Assembly: GCA_051530055.1 (NCBI GenBank)
Contig: CM121341.1
Span: 1,612,001 to 1,676,000 of the forward strand
DNA: 64,000 bases
Reading direction: 5' to 3'
Origin: Neoechinorhynchus agilis
Taxonomy: Eukaryota; Acanthocephala
Within the stretch, counting starts at the first letter, position 1, and the number at the start of each line of letters is the position of its first letter. Shown here piece by piece: positions 23,918-35,333 of this stretch. Below the pieces are notes generated by a model. That model worked only from the letters and a program-made list of their open reading frames with translations, had not been told where the DNA came from and searched no databases. A program made the translations under genes and the position numbers.

Positions 23918-24766
23918 AAGAATATCGTTTCGTTCAAAATAAATTGCGTTTTTTAATTTTGAAACTAAAGTTACACAGAATGCGATGAAGATAGATTTTA
24001 GAAATGCGAAAATTTAATATTTTCATGCAAAAAAAGTTAATATATTATAAAACATAAAGGGTTTCAATTATCCCCGAATCGCAATGCCGAATTCAAATCA
24101 TTTTTAATAGCACTTTAACATTAAATAATTAGTTTTTTGAAATTAATCAGTGCAGCATTGACTAATATAAAACGAGATTGAGTGATATCTTGTGATCTAT
24201 AGAAACATTAATGGAAATGCATTTAATTTCTTGCTCGTGATTTTTAAATACACAAGCCATTAGATTCATCAGATTTAAAATATACATTATATTAAACACA
24301 ATGAATAATCTTGTCATTACCATAGAGAATTTCACTTATAATTTCCAGAATGCCTTAAAGTATTGTAAGATGACTTAGGAATAACAAGGAAAATTATTTG
24401 AGCGATAGCGTTCAAGATTTAATGATTGCGGTGTCATTTTATTCAATACACTAAATTATCAAATGCTTACACACGTTATGTTTTCAGGGGAATTAATTAA
24501 ATATTTGTTGGATAATTTCTACTTATAGATCGATTGAGCATATCAGCATTTGAAGGAGTACTTTTTATAAAAATTATAATACCTAAAATTTCTATCAAAA
24601 AATTTCCTCCTTCATGTAGCGTAAAAATTCACGAATAACGGTCCTTCAAAATTTACTTCGACGATATCTTCTCCTTAATCGATTCAAGTTTAGTATTAGA
24701 AAATTTTCTTTGCCCCTAAATTAACACGTTATTTTCAGTATAATGAAAAACAAATTATTTATATTT
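23918..24766. other. Convergent 3' flank between the small gene and the GLD-2-like gene
   Basis: AT-rich, no ORF. It holds the 3' flanks of two genes pointing toward each other. Mirrored at 27887-28735. Confidence 0.4.
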
Positions 24767-25906
24767 TCATTCAAACATACTACGGGGATTATTTCCCTTG
24801 CGAATCCATTCTTCACATGTTTGAAATTCTTCGATTATATTTTCAAATTGTGCATCTTGGCAGACTGACTTGGCTACATTGTAAAGGTCAAAAGGCTCCT
24901 CGATGTTTATGAAAACCGTCAATCCGGGAAGGAGAAGATTGCGATAATCCTCTACATCGGCATCGATGATTCTGAATATATTTCCCTTGCGGACTGAAAT
25001 TACATTTGATTGAAAATCAAACGTTGAATAGTGGTATAAAAATAGAACAAACAGTTCTGCGATCGTCTTCGTATTATAAGGCACAAACGTGAGACCCTCC
25101 AAGGCTTTTTCCATGTCATCGTGCTCCTTATTAATTTCTTCAAGTGTTCGTTGTGTATCGAATAATTGAGGCATTATTTCATGAAGACATGGTAGCACAG
25201 GTGGTTTGCAAACGGTTTGAAGGAAGTTAATTGCCATCAAGCACAAAGCATAGCTTGAAAGAGTTCCTATACAAGGAGCGTTAATGTTGTACTTAGAAGC
25301 CCAGCGTTTTATGCAGAAGATTAAAGGAGTCACTCGCTTATCAATCGCCATATATGCATGAATCAAATGAGTGTTTCGCACACATGAGTCATGTGTCATA
25401 TTTAAATCAACTTGAAATCCAAAATCATTATCATCAATTGTTAAACTCGACCATTTAAAACGTAAAATCGGTACTCTGGCTTTGATTACGATCTGGCTTG
25501 TTGCTTGCGGAATATCATCCAAAATATACTTTATGGCATAAAGACAATTGATTGCAATATCTCGCTCCAAAGAAATTCCTGAATCACAAACGAGACACAA
25601 ATCAACATCACCGGAATTTCGCGAGAGCCCCGTCAGGGTGGATCCGGTTACATATAACTTTGTTCTTGGAAATAGCGACACCATTACAGCAGCTATGCAG
25701 TCGCGCATTTTTAATTTAATTTTTAAAGTTTCTGGAGTTGTTTTGTTCTGCGTATAGATTGAGGTCATGCAATGATTAAGAGCGATAAAGTCAATGTTTG
25801 CAAAAAAGGATTGTCGATATGACATTGACTGAAAAATCGTGCAATTATCGTCTCTTGTTGGCGGGGTAGCCAGAGTATATTTGAACGTTGGTTGCTTTAT
25901 TGACAT
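24767..25906 (-). CDS. GLD-2/TENT2-like non-canonical poly(A)/poly(U) polymerase, left arm
   Basis: 379 residues, one exon. Nucleotidyltransferase signature GS at 88-89 with catalytic aspartates D100 and D102 (GDVDLCLV) and the third at D167 (QVDLN). Then RNTHLI (178-183), IKRWA (199-203), GTLSSYAL (214-221) and the PAP-associated domain ending IEEPFDLYNVA (335-345), all in family order. The nucleotide-recognition loop is present; A or U preference cannot be told by eye. Such enzymes add A or U tails to cytoplasmic mRNAs or small RNAs. There is no N-terminal extension, so it is shorter than vertebrate TENT2. The ATG follows directly after a tttttgtatag 3' splice site. The right-arm copy encodes the same protein. 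Confidence 0.9.
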   Translation of the reverse strand: MSIKQPTFKYTLATPPTRDDNCTIFQSMSYRQSFFANIDFIALNHCMTSIYTQNKTTPETLKIKLKMRDCIAAVMVSLFPRTKLYVTGSTLTGLSRNSGDVDLCLVCDSGISLERDIAINCLYAIKYILDDIPQATSQIVIKARVPILRFKWSSLTIDDNDFGFQVDLNMTHDSCVRNTHLIHAYMAIDKRVTPLIFCIKRWASKYNINAPCIGTLSSYALCLMAINFLQTVCKPPVLPCLHEIMPQLFDTQRTLEEINKEHDDMEKALEGLTFVPYNTKTIAELFVLFLYHYSTFDFQSNVISVRKGNIFRIIDADVEDYRNLLLPGLTVFINIEEPFDLYNVAKSVCQDAQFENIIEEFQTCEEWIRKGNNPRSMFE

Positions 25907-26284
25907 CTATACAAAAATGTGAATTGTAGTAACACCTTTAGAGATATTTGTGGTAGAAAAGCGAATTATGCGACGAGGAGATCTTTTAGAGAAGACGATG
26001 TAATGACTTGCTCAACATGATGGGGTAATAATTTTATAATCACCTGATAATTTAGATGAACTGAACCAATTATATCGATCGTATTATTCAACTAAAGAAT
26101 GCACTGATTATAAAAACATTATTATGTAACAACCTATCAAAACGCAACAAAGATTACAATGCAATTTTTTTGCTTTATTAAGTTCATCTTCCAACAGAAA
26201 ATGCTATAAGTAGAAAATGATCATAGACTGCGAAAATAAATCAACGGTACGATTTTTAAGGTCGAAAATCTAACCAATAAGGTT
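25907..26284. other. Inner part of left arm, upstream of the GLD-2-like gene
   Basis: The two GLD-2-like genes point away from the palindrome centre, so their promoters lie within about 840 bp head to head. No ORF or motif beyond the splice acceptor is seen. Confidence 0.4.
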
Positions 26285-26368
26285 ACAAAGGATTTAGTAA
26301 GTTCGATTACTTCGAATCTGATTGGCTACATAATAAAGTTACAAAGGATTTAGTAATCGAGTACTTCG
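26285..26368. repeat. Palindrome spacer (84 bp)
   Basis: The unpaired centre. It contains the direct repeat ttacaaaggatttagtaa twice (near 26283 and 26339) and shorter inverted words (gattacttcgaa, gtacttcgaa), so the centre itself is partly repetitive. Confidence 0.8.
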
Positions 26369-26746
26369 AACCTTATTGGTTAGATTTTCGACCTTAAAAA
26401 TCGTACCGTTGATTTATTTTCGCAGTCTATGATCATTTTCTACTTATAGCATTTTCTGTTGGAAGATGAACTTAATAAAGCAAAAAAATTGCATTGTAAT
26501 CTTTGTTGCGTTTTGATAGGTTGTTACATAATAATGTTTTTATAATCAGTGCATTCTTTAGTTGAATAATACGATCGATATAATTGGTTCAGTTCATCTA
26601 AATTATCAGGTGATTATAAAATTATTACCCCATCATGTTGAGCAAGTCATTACATCGTCTTCTCTAAAAGATCTCCTCGTCGCATAATTCGCTTTTCTAC
26701 CACAAATATCTCTAAAGGTGTTACTACAATTCACATTTTTGTATAG

Positions 26747-27886
26747 ATGTCAATAAAGCAACCAACGTTCAAATATACTCTGGCTACCCCGCCAACAAGA
26801 GACGATAATTGCACGATTTTTCAGTCAATGTCATATCGACAATCCTTTTTTGCAAACATTGACTTTATCGCTCTTAATCATTGCATGACCTCAATCTATA
26901 CGCAGAACAAAACAACTCCAGAAACTTTAAAAATTAAATTAAAAATGCGCGACTGCATAGCTGCTGTAATGGTGTCGCTATTTCCAAGAACAAAGTTATA
27001 TGTAACCGGATCCACCCTGACGGGGCTCTCGCGAAATTCCGGTGATGTTGATTTGTGTCTCGTTTGTGATTCAGGAATTTCTTTGGAGCGAGATATTGCA
27101 ATCAATTGTCTTTATGCCATAAAGTATATTTTGGATGATATTCCGCAAGCAACAAGCCAGATCGTAATCAAAGCCAGAGTACCGATTTTACGTTTTAAAT
27201 GGTCGAGTTTAACAATTGATGATAATGATTTTGGATTTCAAGTTGATTTAAATATGACACATGACTCATGTGTGCGAAACACTCATTTGATTCATGCATA
27301 TATGGCGATTGATAAGCGAGTGACTCCTTTAATCTTCTGCATAAAACGCTGGGCTTCTAAGTACAACATTAACGCTCCTTGTATAGGAACTCTTTCAAGC
27401 TATGCTTTGTGCTTGATGGCAATTAACTTCCTTCAAACCGTTTGCAAACCACCTGTGCTACCATGTCTTCATGAAATAATGCCTCAATTATTCGATACAC
27501 AACGAACACTTGAAGAAATTAATAAGGAGCACGATGACATGGAAAAAGCCTTGGAGGGTCTCACGTTTGTGCCTTATAATACGAAGACGATCGCAGAACT
27601 GTTTGTTCTATTTTTATACCACTATTCAACGTTTGATTTTCAATCAAATGTAATTTCAGTCCGCAAGGGAAATATATTCAGAATCATCGATGCCGATGTA
27701 GAGGATTATCGCAATCTTCTCCTTCCCGGATTGACGGTTTTCATAAACATCGAGGAGCCTTTTGACCTTTACAATGTAGCCAAGTCAGTCTGCCAAGATG
27801 CACAATTTGAAAATATAATCGAAGAATTTCAAACATGTGAAGAATGGATTCGCAAGGGAAATAATCCCCGTAGTATGTTTGAATGA
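26747..27886 (+). CDS. GLD-2/TENT2-like nucleotidyltransferase, right arm
   Basis: Same 379-residue protein as the left-arm copy, including GS88-89, D100, D102, D167 and the EEPFD motif. The direct upstream context is ttcacatttttgtatag|ATG, a clear 3' splice site with no upstream coding exon. Both copies are intact, so either two expressed paralogues kept alike by gene conversion, a very recent duplication, or one locus shown twice by an assembly fold-back. Confidence 0.9.
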   Translation: MSIKQPTFKYTLATPPTRDDNCTIFQSMSYRQSFFANIDFIALNHCMTSIYTQNKTTPETLKIKLKMRDCIAAVMVSLFPRTKLYVTGSTLTGLSRNSGDVDLCLVCDSGISLERDIAINCLYAIKYILDDIPQATSQIVIKARVPILRFKWSSLTIDDNDFGFQVDLNMTHDSCVRNTHLIHAYMAIDKRVTPLIFCIKRWASKYNINAPCIGTLSSYALCLMAINFLQTVCKPPVLPCLHEIMPQLFDTQRTLEEINKEHDDMEKALEGLTFVPYNTKTIAELFVLFLYHYSTFDFQSNVISVRKGNIFRIIDADVEDYRNLLLPGLTVFINIEEPFDLYNVAKSVCQDAQFENIIEEFQTCEEWIRKGNNPRSMFE

Positions 27887-28735
27887 AAATATAAATAATT
27901 TGTTTTTCATTATACTGAAAATAACGTGTTAATTTAGGGGCAAAGAAAATTTTCTAATACTAAACTTGAATCGATTAAGGAGAAGATATCGTCGAAGTAA
28001 ATTTTGAAGGACCGTTATTCGTGAATTTTTACGCTACATGAAGGAGGAAATTTTTTGATAGAAATTTTAGGTATTATAATTTTTATAAAAAGTACTCCTT
28101 CAAATGCTGATATGCTCAATCGATCTATAAGTAGAAATTATCCAACAAATATTTAATTAATTCCCCTGAAAACATAACGTGTGTAAGCATTTGATAATTT
28201 AGTGTATTGAATAAAATGACACCGCAATCATTAAATCTTGAACGCTATCGCTCAAATAATTTTCCTTGTTATTCCTAAGTCATCTTACAATACTTTAAGG
28301 CATTCTGGAAATTATAAGTGAAATTCTCTATGGTAATGACAAGATTATTCATTGTGTTTAATATAATGTATATTTTAAATCTGATGAATCTAATGGCTTG
28401 TGTATTTAAAAATCACGAGCAAGAAATTAAATGCATTTCCATTAATGTTTCTATAGATCACAAGATATCACTCAATCTCGTTTTATATTAGTCAATGCTG
28501 CACTGATTAATTTCAAAAAACTAATTATTTAATGTTAAAGTGCTATTAAAAATGATTTGAATTCGGCATTGCGATTCGGGGATAATTGAAACCCTTTATG
28601 TTTTATAATATATTAACTTTTTTTGCATGAAAATATTAAATTTTCGCATTTCTAAAATCTATCTTCATCGCATTCTGTGTAACTTTAGTTTCAAAATTAA
28701 AAAACGCAATTTATTTTGAACGAAACGATATTCTT

Positions 28736-29089
28736 CTAATGTTTTTGTTTCTCTTTTGCTGAAATTCTATGTTGTTTATTTAACAAATTTACAATGCAAT
28801 TTTTTAGATCATTTGTACATACTTGCGGCTGCAAATTAAAGATGAAAATGCAACCGCTAACTTGGCATACTTACGAATATTGCGAATTGTTCCATTACTG
28901 TTGCAAATACTATATCTCTGCATTCTTGATTCTATTCAATATGACAAATATAGAATGTATTTTTCGTAAGAAAACCTTTTCTGTAGGTACGAAATTTTCG
29001 GTGCTTTCCAATATTTCTTTGGTTACTGCATCAATCAATTGAAAATGTGGCATATTTTCTAATTTATCCAAATGCGGTGTTGTGGACAT
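28736..29089 (-). CDS. Three-exon gene for an 87-residue protein, right arm
   Basis: CDS complement(join(28736..28828, 28875..28931, 28976..29089)), the mirror of 23564-23917 with the same two short introns and the same predicted protein. No family recognised. Confidence 0.65.
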
Positions 29090-29552
29090 TTTTTGCTTTT
29101 GCTAAATCATAAAAGTAATGGATACCCATTATTACTAGGCAACCATCAAAAAAGTATTGGAGTAAAATATTTGTGCTAAATTGAATGTTTGTTTATGTGG
29201 TGAAGCAAGAATAGTTCAATCTGCAAAAATATAAATTGAATATATTAAAGAAAAATACCAAAATTGTTCGGCGCCCTAAATGTAAAATAATTTGTAATTG
29301 ATGTTGAAAATTTAAAACCTAAAGAACAAACGCAGTAGTCTCCTATTATCACTATAAAACAACAGAGATAAATTTCATCCCCTTTCGGCCGATGAATAGA
29401 TAAAAAGTGCTCTTGTAAAATGATCGCAAATTATTTACATGTTGGAGAATTATGAATAAAATTTTAGAGTTTATCGCCCTCCATTTCCTTGGATCCTCCT
29501 CCATTTCCTCATCCTTCACCTCGCATGTTCTCTCCCCTGAAAAGCGATCGAT

Positions 29553-30152
29553 CTATCGACCAGGATTACTTTTGGATTCTCGGGCGATCTTCTCTTTTTC
29601 GTCAACGAGCCTCGGATTCTTCGTTTGTTTCTCCATTTCGGATTCCTCGCCATGAATTCTGGCCCGCTTTCGTCCAGCGAGACACGACAGTTGACGGCGA
29701 CAATCATTAGACAATCCCTGTCTTTTGTCTCTGATCCGGCAATAAAGTTCAAAAATATCAACTTTTTCGTGTTTAGAGCTTTCGGCGTCAATTTGGAATT
29801 TCCGATTCAACATAGCCCGTCTCTTTTCGTCCCTTACAACTTTCTTACTTGGCCTTCTTTTTGGTTTAAGTTTCGATGCTTCTTCAGCCTTGCATTTCTT
29901 AATTTTCTCGTTCATGAAGTCCGGAAACCAGAAGTAGTATTTTCCAAATTCAGAGCAACTTAATCGTTTAACAATTGATTCAATATTCCATTTTCTTATC
30001 TCATGGAAATCCATTGGCCTTGATAAAAGTTCGCTCAAATTCTGGTTGATTGACGGATGATATCGAATGGAGCGTCCGTCTCCCAGGCACTCGTTCAGCT
30101 CATGGCAGATCTGTTGAATAGTCTTCAGTTCAACCGGCATTCGTTTTACCAT
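29553..30152 (-). CDS. TFIIS N-terminal-domain-like protein, copy C
   Basis: Identical in protein sequence to copy B and part of the right palindrome arm. 199 residues with the nine-residue C-terminal extension. Confidence 0.6.
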   Translation of the reverse strand: MVKRMPVELKTIQQICHELNECLGDGRSIRYHPSINQNLSELLSRPMDFHEIRKWNIESIVKRLSCSEFGKYYFWFPDFMNEKIKKCKAEEASKLKPKRRPSKKVVRDEKRRAMLNRKFQIDAESSKHEKVDIFELYCRIRDKRQGLSNDCRRQLSCLAGRKRARIHGEESEMEKQTKNPRLVDEKEKIARESKSNPGR

Positions 30153-30502
30153 TATTTCAATAAAGAGGTGATCGAAATATGAGCTTTTAGATTGAGCTGT
30201 GATGTTAAGCTCTCGAACGAACGTTGATTAGACCGTGAATTGCAATGTTTTTGATAAACAATTCCGAGAGTGAAAATATGGGATGTTGATACGGTTCGAA
30301 TTTTGAAATAAGCGGCACTAAAAACTCGCTCACGTCACACATTGAACAGAAAAGGGTCGTTGTGACATAAATATTTAAATTGAAACCTTAAATTTGTAAA
30401 TTGGTAAAAACTATAACCGTCGTCTAGATTGAGAAATCCAACCGCGATTCCCCGTATTGGCATCTAGGACACCGCGCCGGCTGGGACAAAGAGGGCCTTG
30501 AC

Positions 30503-31500
30503 CGCTAAGGTTGATGGGCAAGTCTGCCAAGAACCCTGAACATTAGAAGACAAATGGGGTACTGGTGGAAGTCTTCAAAGGTGATCTTGAATCAGCGAAG
30601 GAAGATTATGCCACTCGGAGGCTACAAAATGGCGGACTTCGACAAACTAAGACTCCGGAGACCACTAAAATCGTCGATCCTTACCTTCGTCTCAAATTCT
30701 AGTTTTGTCATGGACCAAGCTCAAATCCCAGTAACACTCGAGGGCGGCTTAGGGTCCATAATAAATCAAGATACGGCTAGGGCGTCCCCGGAATTCGATG
30801 CGAATTAACGTCGTTAAGAAAGTTATTTTACCCAAAGGAAAAATCAAGAAAATATCTCGACCATCGGATGTCAACATTATAGCGGCAAAGAATCTCGGCT
30901 AAAACATCGAAATTACTGATAGCCAAATTAGGCAGTTGGTTGAAATAAAAACGTTTTTATGAGATCGATCACAGTAAAAGCAATTTTTTTAGCAAACATG
31001 GAGTGCCCCAACGATCTCCGCTTTCATTAACTCTATCCGCGATCGTAATGGCTTTCTTAATGAAAAATTTTCGGAAACACAAATTTGTTCATTCTTTGAT
31101 CTACGCGGACGATGTGTCCTTATTCACCATAAAGGGCGGAGATAGTTGCTAATACGACTAAAAGCTTTACGAATACCATGAACAATATTTTATCGAACGT
31201 CAAGCTGGCTGAAGTGTTTCGTGAAAGAGACTTTTAATCATGCTTCCAACAAAGTTTTGGGTAAAGATTTGCCCTACTAAGGGTCTCGGCGTGTAAATGA
31301 TACCCCTCTCCGAGGCTTCTTTTTCAAACTAAAAACTCTTACTTCAAGACAAATTTCTACATCTATTCTTAATAAAGGCATTCATCGGAGGGAAAAGCTT
31401 TTGGCTGTTACTTCATTAGAAACCATTGGAGAGTACTTGGAATGAAGAATTCACTTATATCTTTTTTGCTAAGAATCATGTTAGGTAAAATAGTAAGAGT
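30503..31500 (+). mobile_element. LINE fragments
   Basis: From about 30.85 to 31.48 kb a decayed reverse transcriptase is readable across frames: KFVHSLIYADDVSLFT (near 31.09 kb) and following C-terminal text, like the antisense LINE at 7.7-10.1 kb. The first 300 bp (SAKEDYATRRLQNGG) look like another retroelement scrap. No intact frame. Confidence 0.55.
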
Positions 31501-32440
31501 TGTGTTCTTTATAGTAATAAACTTTTTTTAACTTTAGAATAGACATCACCAACTGGAAAACCTATACAAATTAGCGAGGACTCACAAGATTGGATATTCG
31601 ACATAATGTCAGGACTGGACAATAAGGGCAAACGATGGATAATTATCGACAGCCGAAAAGCTTTGCTATTTCTCCTTTAATTTTTCTTTTAAATCCATAT
31701 GAATGCTTAGTTTTCAAAGTCATTATTTGAGCAGAGTCTAATAAAGGCACAGCTAACGTTTAGGGTCAATTCATTTTTAGCCATTTGCATTATCTCAACG
31801 CCAAATTGTTCTATTCGCCTATAATCAAACCAACAATGGCGAGCAATTCCTGTGGTGTAAAATAAATATTTGTTAATAATCGATAGAGGGAAAATCAAAT
31901 TAGAATTGTTGTGAGCATGTACCCCAGGGCATGCCTTAAAAAATACTTGTGTCAGAGCGCTGATCATGTTGCATCGTAGAAGTTAACTAACTTCAAAGTG
32001 TCTATTACTAACAACCTCGATAAACGTGTACAAGATTGTGCTTTCGAAATCAATCGGAACCAATAAATCCTTTTAATTCTTAAGCCAGATACAAACATGA
32101 ACAATTCAATCTTCAAACACTAACTTCAAATTAACGACTCAATCATCTTAAACCGAAAGCTTATCGCGCTAAAAAACATTTCAGGAGTAGCGCGCCAGAG
32201 GCTTTTGATCACAACGATTTTTTGGTTTGGTTTTATGGTAAACGGTAATGCGCGAAAGAACCTTTAATTTGAAATCAAGTAGACGTTTCAAGATTTTAAA
32301 ATGAACTCGACGAGGTTCGAAATGTTTTCAATCAAAAGTTATTTACTGGGTTGCGGCTACTAAACAATAATCTCGGAAGGTGTTTTCTTATCTTAAGGAC
32401 TTGACCTACAAAGCTCTGCTTCCTGTTTAAACTCCTTTAA
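31501..32440. other. Decayed repeat DNA, no gene seen
   Basis: Short ORFs without motifs. At 32.30-32.40 kb the words gaggttcgaaatg, gttatttactggg and aaacaataatctcgg echo the linker of the LINE at 20.7 kb, so this is another scrap of that family. Confidence 0.35.
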
Positions 32441-32449
32441 AATGAATGT

Positions 32450-34320
32450 ATTTGTAGTGATGTAGTAATATAACGATTGACGGTGTCGTCACATGATAAT
32501 TATTTGGCACTTGGTGCCGTGTTATAGTGTGAGCGTGTGTTCGTTGTTAAATATATATGCGTTCACCTAACACAGATCAGAGCACGACATTTGATGACGA
32601 GAGTAGGATTTCAATGATGCAGTCCCTCATAGAGAAGCAGGAACTAATGATTAAACAAACGGGACAAACAAAGCTGTACGAGAATAAAATCGAGCAAAAA
32701 CATAGAGATATACAAGTGTTTCGGTCTTTCGATCCTAATAGCGAGACTTGGGATGATTATGAGGTCAAAAGATTTAGAATCGTGCGGGGTTGAAACCTAA
32801 GACGTAATGCAGGCTTGCTTGTTGGCGTGGAGCAGTCCGCAGATTTACGCAAAGGTTCGGAAAAGTTTGGGCACGAGAAAACCCAGTGATTGCTCTTTCG
32901 AAGAGTTGAAAAATATCATATCGAAGTTATACATCCAACAAGTACACGAGGTAGCTGCACGATATCGTTTTAGTAAGACCCAAATGAAACCAGGACAAGG
33001 TTATAAGGATTGGATATCAGAGCTATGGGACGTGTCAATAGGATGCAATTTTTTTAAATCGGAAGTGCAGGATGTGCAAAAAGCTACCGAGATGCGGATT
33101 CGTGATACAGTAATATTAAACATCCCACACGAGCGAAATACGAAGATCTGCCTTCCAACATAAGAACCTGACACTCGAACAGCTGGGAACCATCATCGAC
33201 AGTTGTGAAGTTTCGAAAAAGGCATTAGAGATAGTACCAAGAGTGGAGAGTGTGGAGTCGTCCGTGGAGAAGATTCACGCCAATAATCCCAAACTGGAGC
33301 GTACACGAAACGAGTTCAAAGGAAGGTGCAAGTATTGTGCAGGGAAACATTAGGAGGGAAAATTGTGCTGGGCCAGAAACGCTAAATGTTTCAAATGTGG
33401 AAAAATGTGACACCTAGCTCGATGCTGTTCATCTGTCTCCAAGATCAATGTAATCAAGAATATTAACGAGGTTGAAGCAGTAAAAGGTGATGAATACAAA
33501 GATGGTGTTTACGGTGAAGTTCAAAGGCATATTTGTAGTATCCTCGGTAGTAAGAGGGCGGAAATTTCATTATTTATTGAAGGGGTGAGGGCAAGGATGG
33601 AGTTCGATACAGGAGCTGCGCAGTCAATAATCACACGCTTTTTATGGTTCCGAATCGGAGAACCAAAATTAAGACTAACAAATACGCTAAGAGCTTTTGG
33701 AGGAGCGGAAATCGAGAATCTGTGAAGATGTGAAATGAATGTAAAGTTGGGCAGGAAGTTGAAAAAAGTCGAAGCAGTGGTAGTGCCAGAGTCAGGCAGA
33801 TGTCTGTTTAGGCTACCATGGGTTTTGGAATTTGGTTTGAAGATTCCAGTGGAACTCGTAGAGGTGCACAATGTCGACTTGGAAAGAAGGGATAGAGGCG
33901 AAGCATTATGTTCGAAATTAAAGAAATCGTTCCCGTCAATGCTTAACAATGAACCGGAGCCTATGAGAGATTTCCAAGCAAGAATAGTTGTGAAAGAAGA
34001 CGCCAAACAACACATTTGTGGTGCGAGAAGGATTTCATTCGCGCCGCAAGATCCGTTAGAACAAGAACTTGATCGTTTATTAAAGTTGAAGATGTTGCCG
34101 CGTGTAGATGCGACTCAAGACGAAATAGAATGGGCCACGCCAATTGTAGTAGATAGGAAGACCAGAGGGAAGGTACGAATTTGTGAAGATTTCCGCGTAA
34201 CTCTTAATCAACATCTTCAAGTTGAATCATACTGCATGCCCACATTCGAAGAACTAACGCGGAAACTGGCGGGCGCCACACAATATAGCACCATTGATCT
34301 GAGGGACGCATATCTATAGA
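32450..34320 (+). mobile_element. Ty3/gypsy-type LTR retrotransposon fossil
   Basis: Parts visible in order: a gag-like region, a CCHC zinc knuckle, an aspartic protease, and the N-terminal half of the reverse transcriptase. RNase H, integrase and recognisable terminal repeats are not seen. The copy is partial and broken, with at least four breaks, and looks old. Confidence 0.75.
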
Positions 34321-34375
34321 AAATTTTGTGACGTTATCAAAAAATGTTTGATGCCACTTTTTCAAAATCCACCTT

Positions 34376-34520
34376 GTGCTAGGTTGTTTGCTCAGCGAAC
34401 CGAATCTGAGAAGAAGACTGATTCTTGAGGCCATTCACATCCGGGGAAATCCAACGATGGAAGGCAACAAATCAAACAACACGCCAGTTCTGCCAAAGTT
34501 GCGTTGCATGACAAACCAAT
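34376..34520 (+). mobile_element. Possible Penelope-like C-terminal scrap
   Basis: LSEPNLRRRLILEAIHIRG followed by a short proline-containing tail resembles the segment after the GIY-YIG domain of Penelope-like elements (R-x2-L/I-x-E-A-I-x-I). Short and isolated. Confidence 0.3.
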
Positions 34521-34921
34521 TAGTCGGCAACAAACCGCAAGAGCGATGTGCAGATCGAACCCCGTACACTTCGAGTATTAGCTAACCCGCGGATCTGAGC
34601 TGCATCCAGACGTGACCGGCTGTGCATGCTGTTGATGTCATCTTCATTTTAGATAGAGACTGAAGAGGCAAGGAAAACCTTGCGAAATATTTCTCAAATA
34701 AATAAATGAGTAACGACAACACCGAGGACAGGATTCGCCAACGTACAATTTTTATTAAAGATTGCATTCGGGGGCTAGCCAGACTGTTTTATGCGCGTAA
34801 TTATGATCAATAAAATTGCAATTAATTTGAAATATTTTCCTTTACAATTTCTTAGTCTTTTCTAAATATTCACTGTTAAATTCATTTAATATAACCAAAC
34901 CCAATATTACATACTAATACG
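34521..34921. other. No gene seen
   Basis: Mixed-composition DNA between two retroelement scraps. No credible ORF or RNA. Confidence 0.3.
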
Positions 34922-35101
34922 TTATGATTGTTCGGCAGCTTCCTTGATGGCCGCGGCATTGCCGCGTTGGATTGCCGCGCTGATTCGCTGCATCAGGAAG
35001 CTGTTGGAGTGCATGTCGCCGGTTGCATGTTTTAGCATCTTTGCCAGTCGAAAAAGGAAATAATCGGTTTCTTTTCCGAGGTAGTTTAAAAATCGTGCGC
35101 C
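34922..35101 (-). mobile_element. C-terminal fragment of an RLE-type LINE
   Basis: The minus strand reads FLNYLGKETDYFLF, HATGDMHSNSFLMQRIS and AIQRGNAAAIKEA then stop. This matches the tail of the LINE at 10.5-13.2 kb (FVPFGVETYG, ATGDSRAGVFLRQNIS, VQRGNAASV) at a divergence that implies a different element of the same group. It ends with a genuine stop at 34922-34924, so it is the 3' end of an element lying about 160 bp from a tRNA-Ala gene. Confidence 0.6.
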
Positions 35102-35261
35102 CTGTGTTCAATGAGCGATCACCCGGCCGAATTTGCTACCACCTGCGGTTGGAAATTCGAACTGAACAACAGCGATTTTTCTTGGGGGCCAGTGTCATGA
35201 ATGCCGTTTTCAAACTCGCTTCACCGCGAGGACCCTTTTGGTGATCTGTTGGACGATTTAT

Positions 35262-35333
35262 GGAGATGCCGGGTATCGATCCCGGTGCCTCTCGCATGCT
35301 AAGCGAGCGCTCTACCATTTGAGCTACACCCCC
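35262..35333 (-). tRNA. tRNA-Ala (AGC)
   Basis: 72 nt, full cloverleaf: acceptor GGGGGTG/CATCTCC (with G-T pairs), D arm GCTC...GAGC, anticodon arm CTCGC-TTAGCAT-GCGAG giving AGC, T arm CCGGG/CCCGG with ATCGATA loop. Box A TAGCTCAAATGG and box B GGGATCGATAC are intact. No T-run follows closely on its 3' side, unlike its partner. Confidence 0.93.

Larger units (their letters stand above)
22151..26284. repeat. Palindrome left arm
   Basis: Pairs with 26369-30502 so that p + q = 52653 throughout, with no indel across 4134 bp. Only isolated substitutions were seen by eye (22325/30328, 23181/29472, 23247/29406). The outer edge is sharp: LINE sequence outside on the left, different LINE debris outside on the right. 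Confidence 0.95.
26369..30502. repeat. Palindrome right arm
   Basis: Reverse complement of 22151-26284 with only isolated substitutions; see the left arm. Confidence 0.95.

Noticed and set aside
22151-30502. Palindrome as a DNA transposon with giant inverted repeats
   Set aside because: No transposase and no target-site duplication; arms contain host-type genes meeting at the centre.
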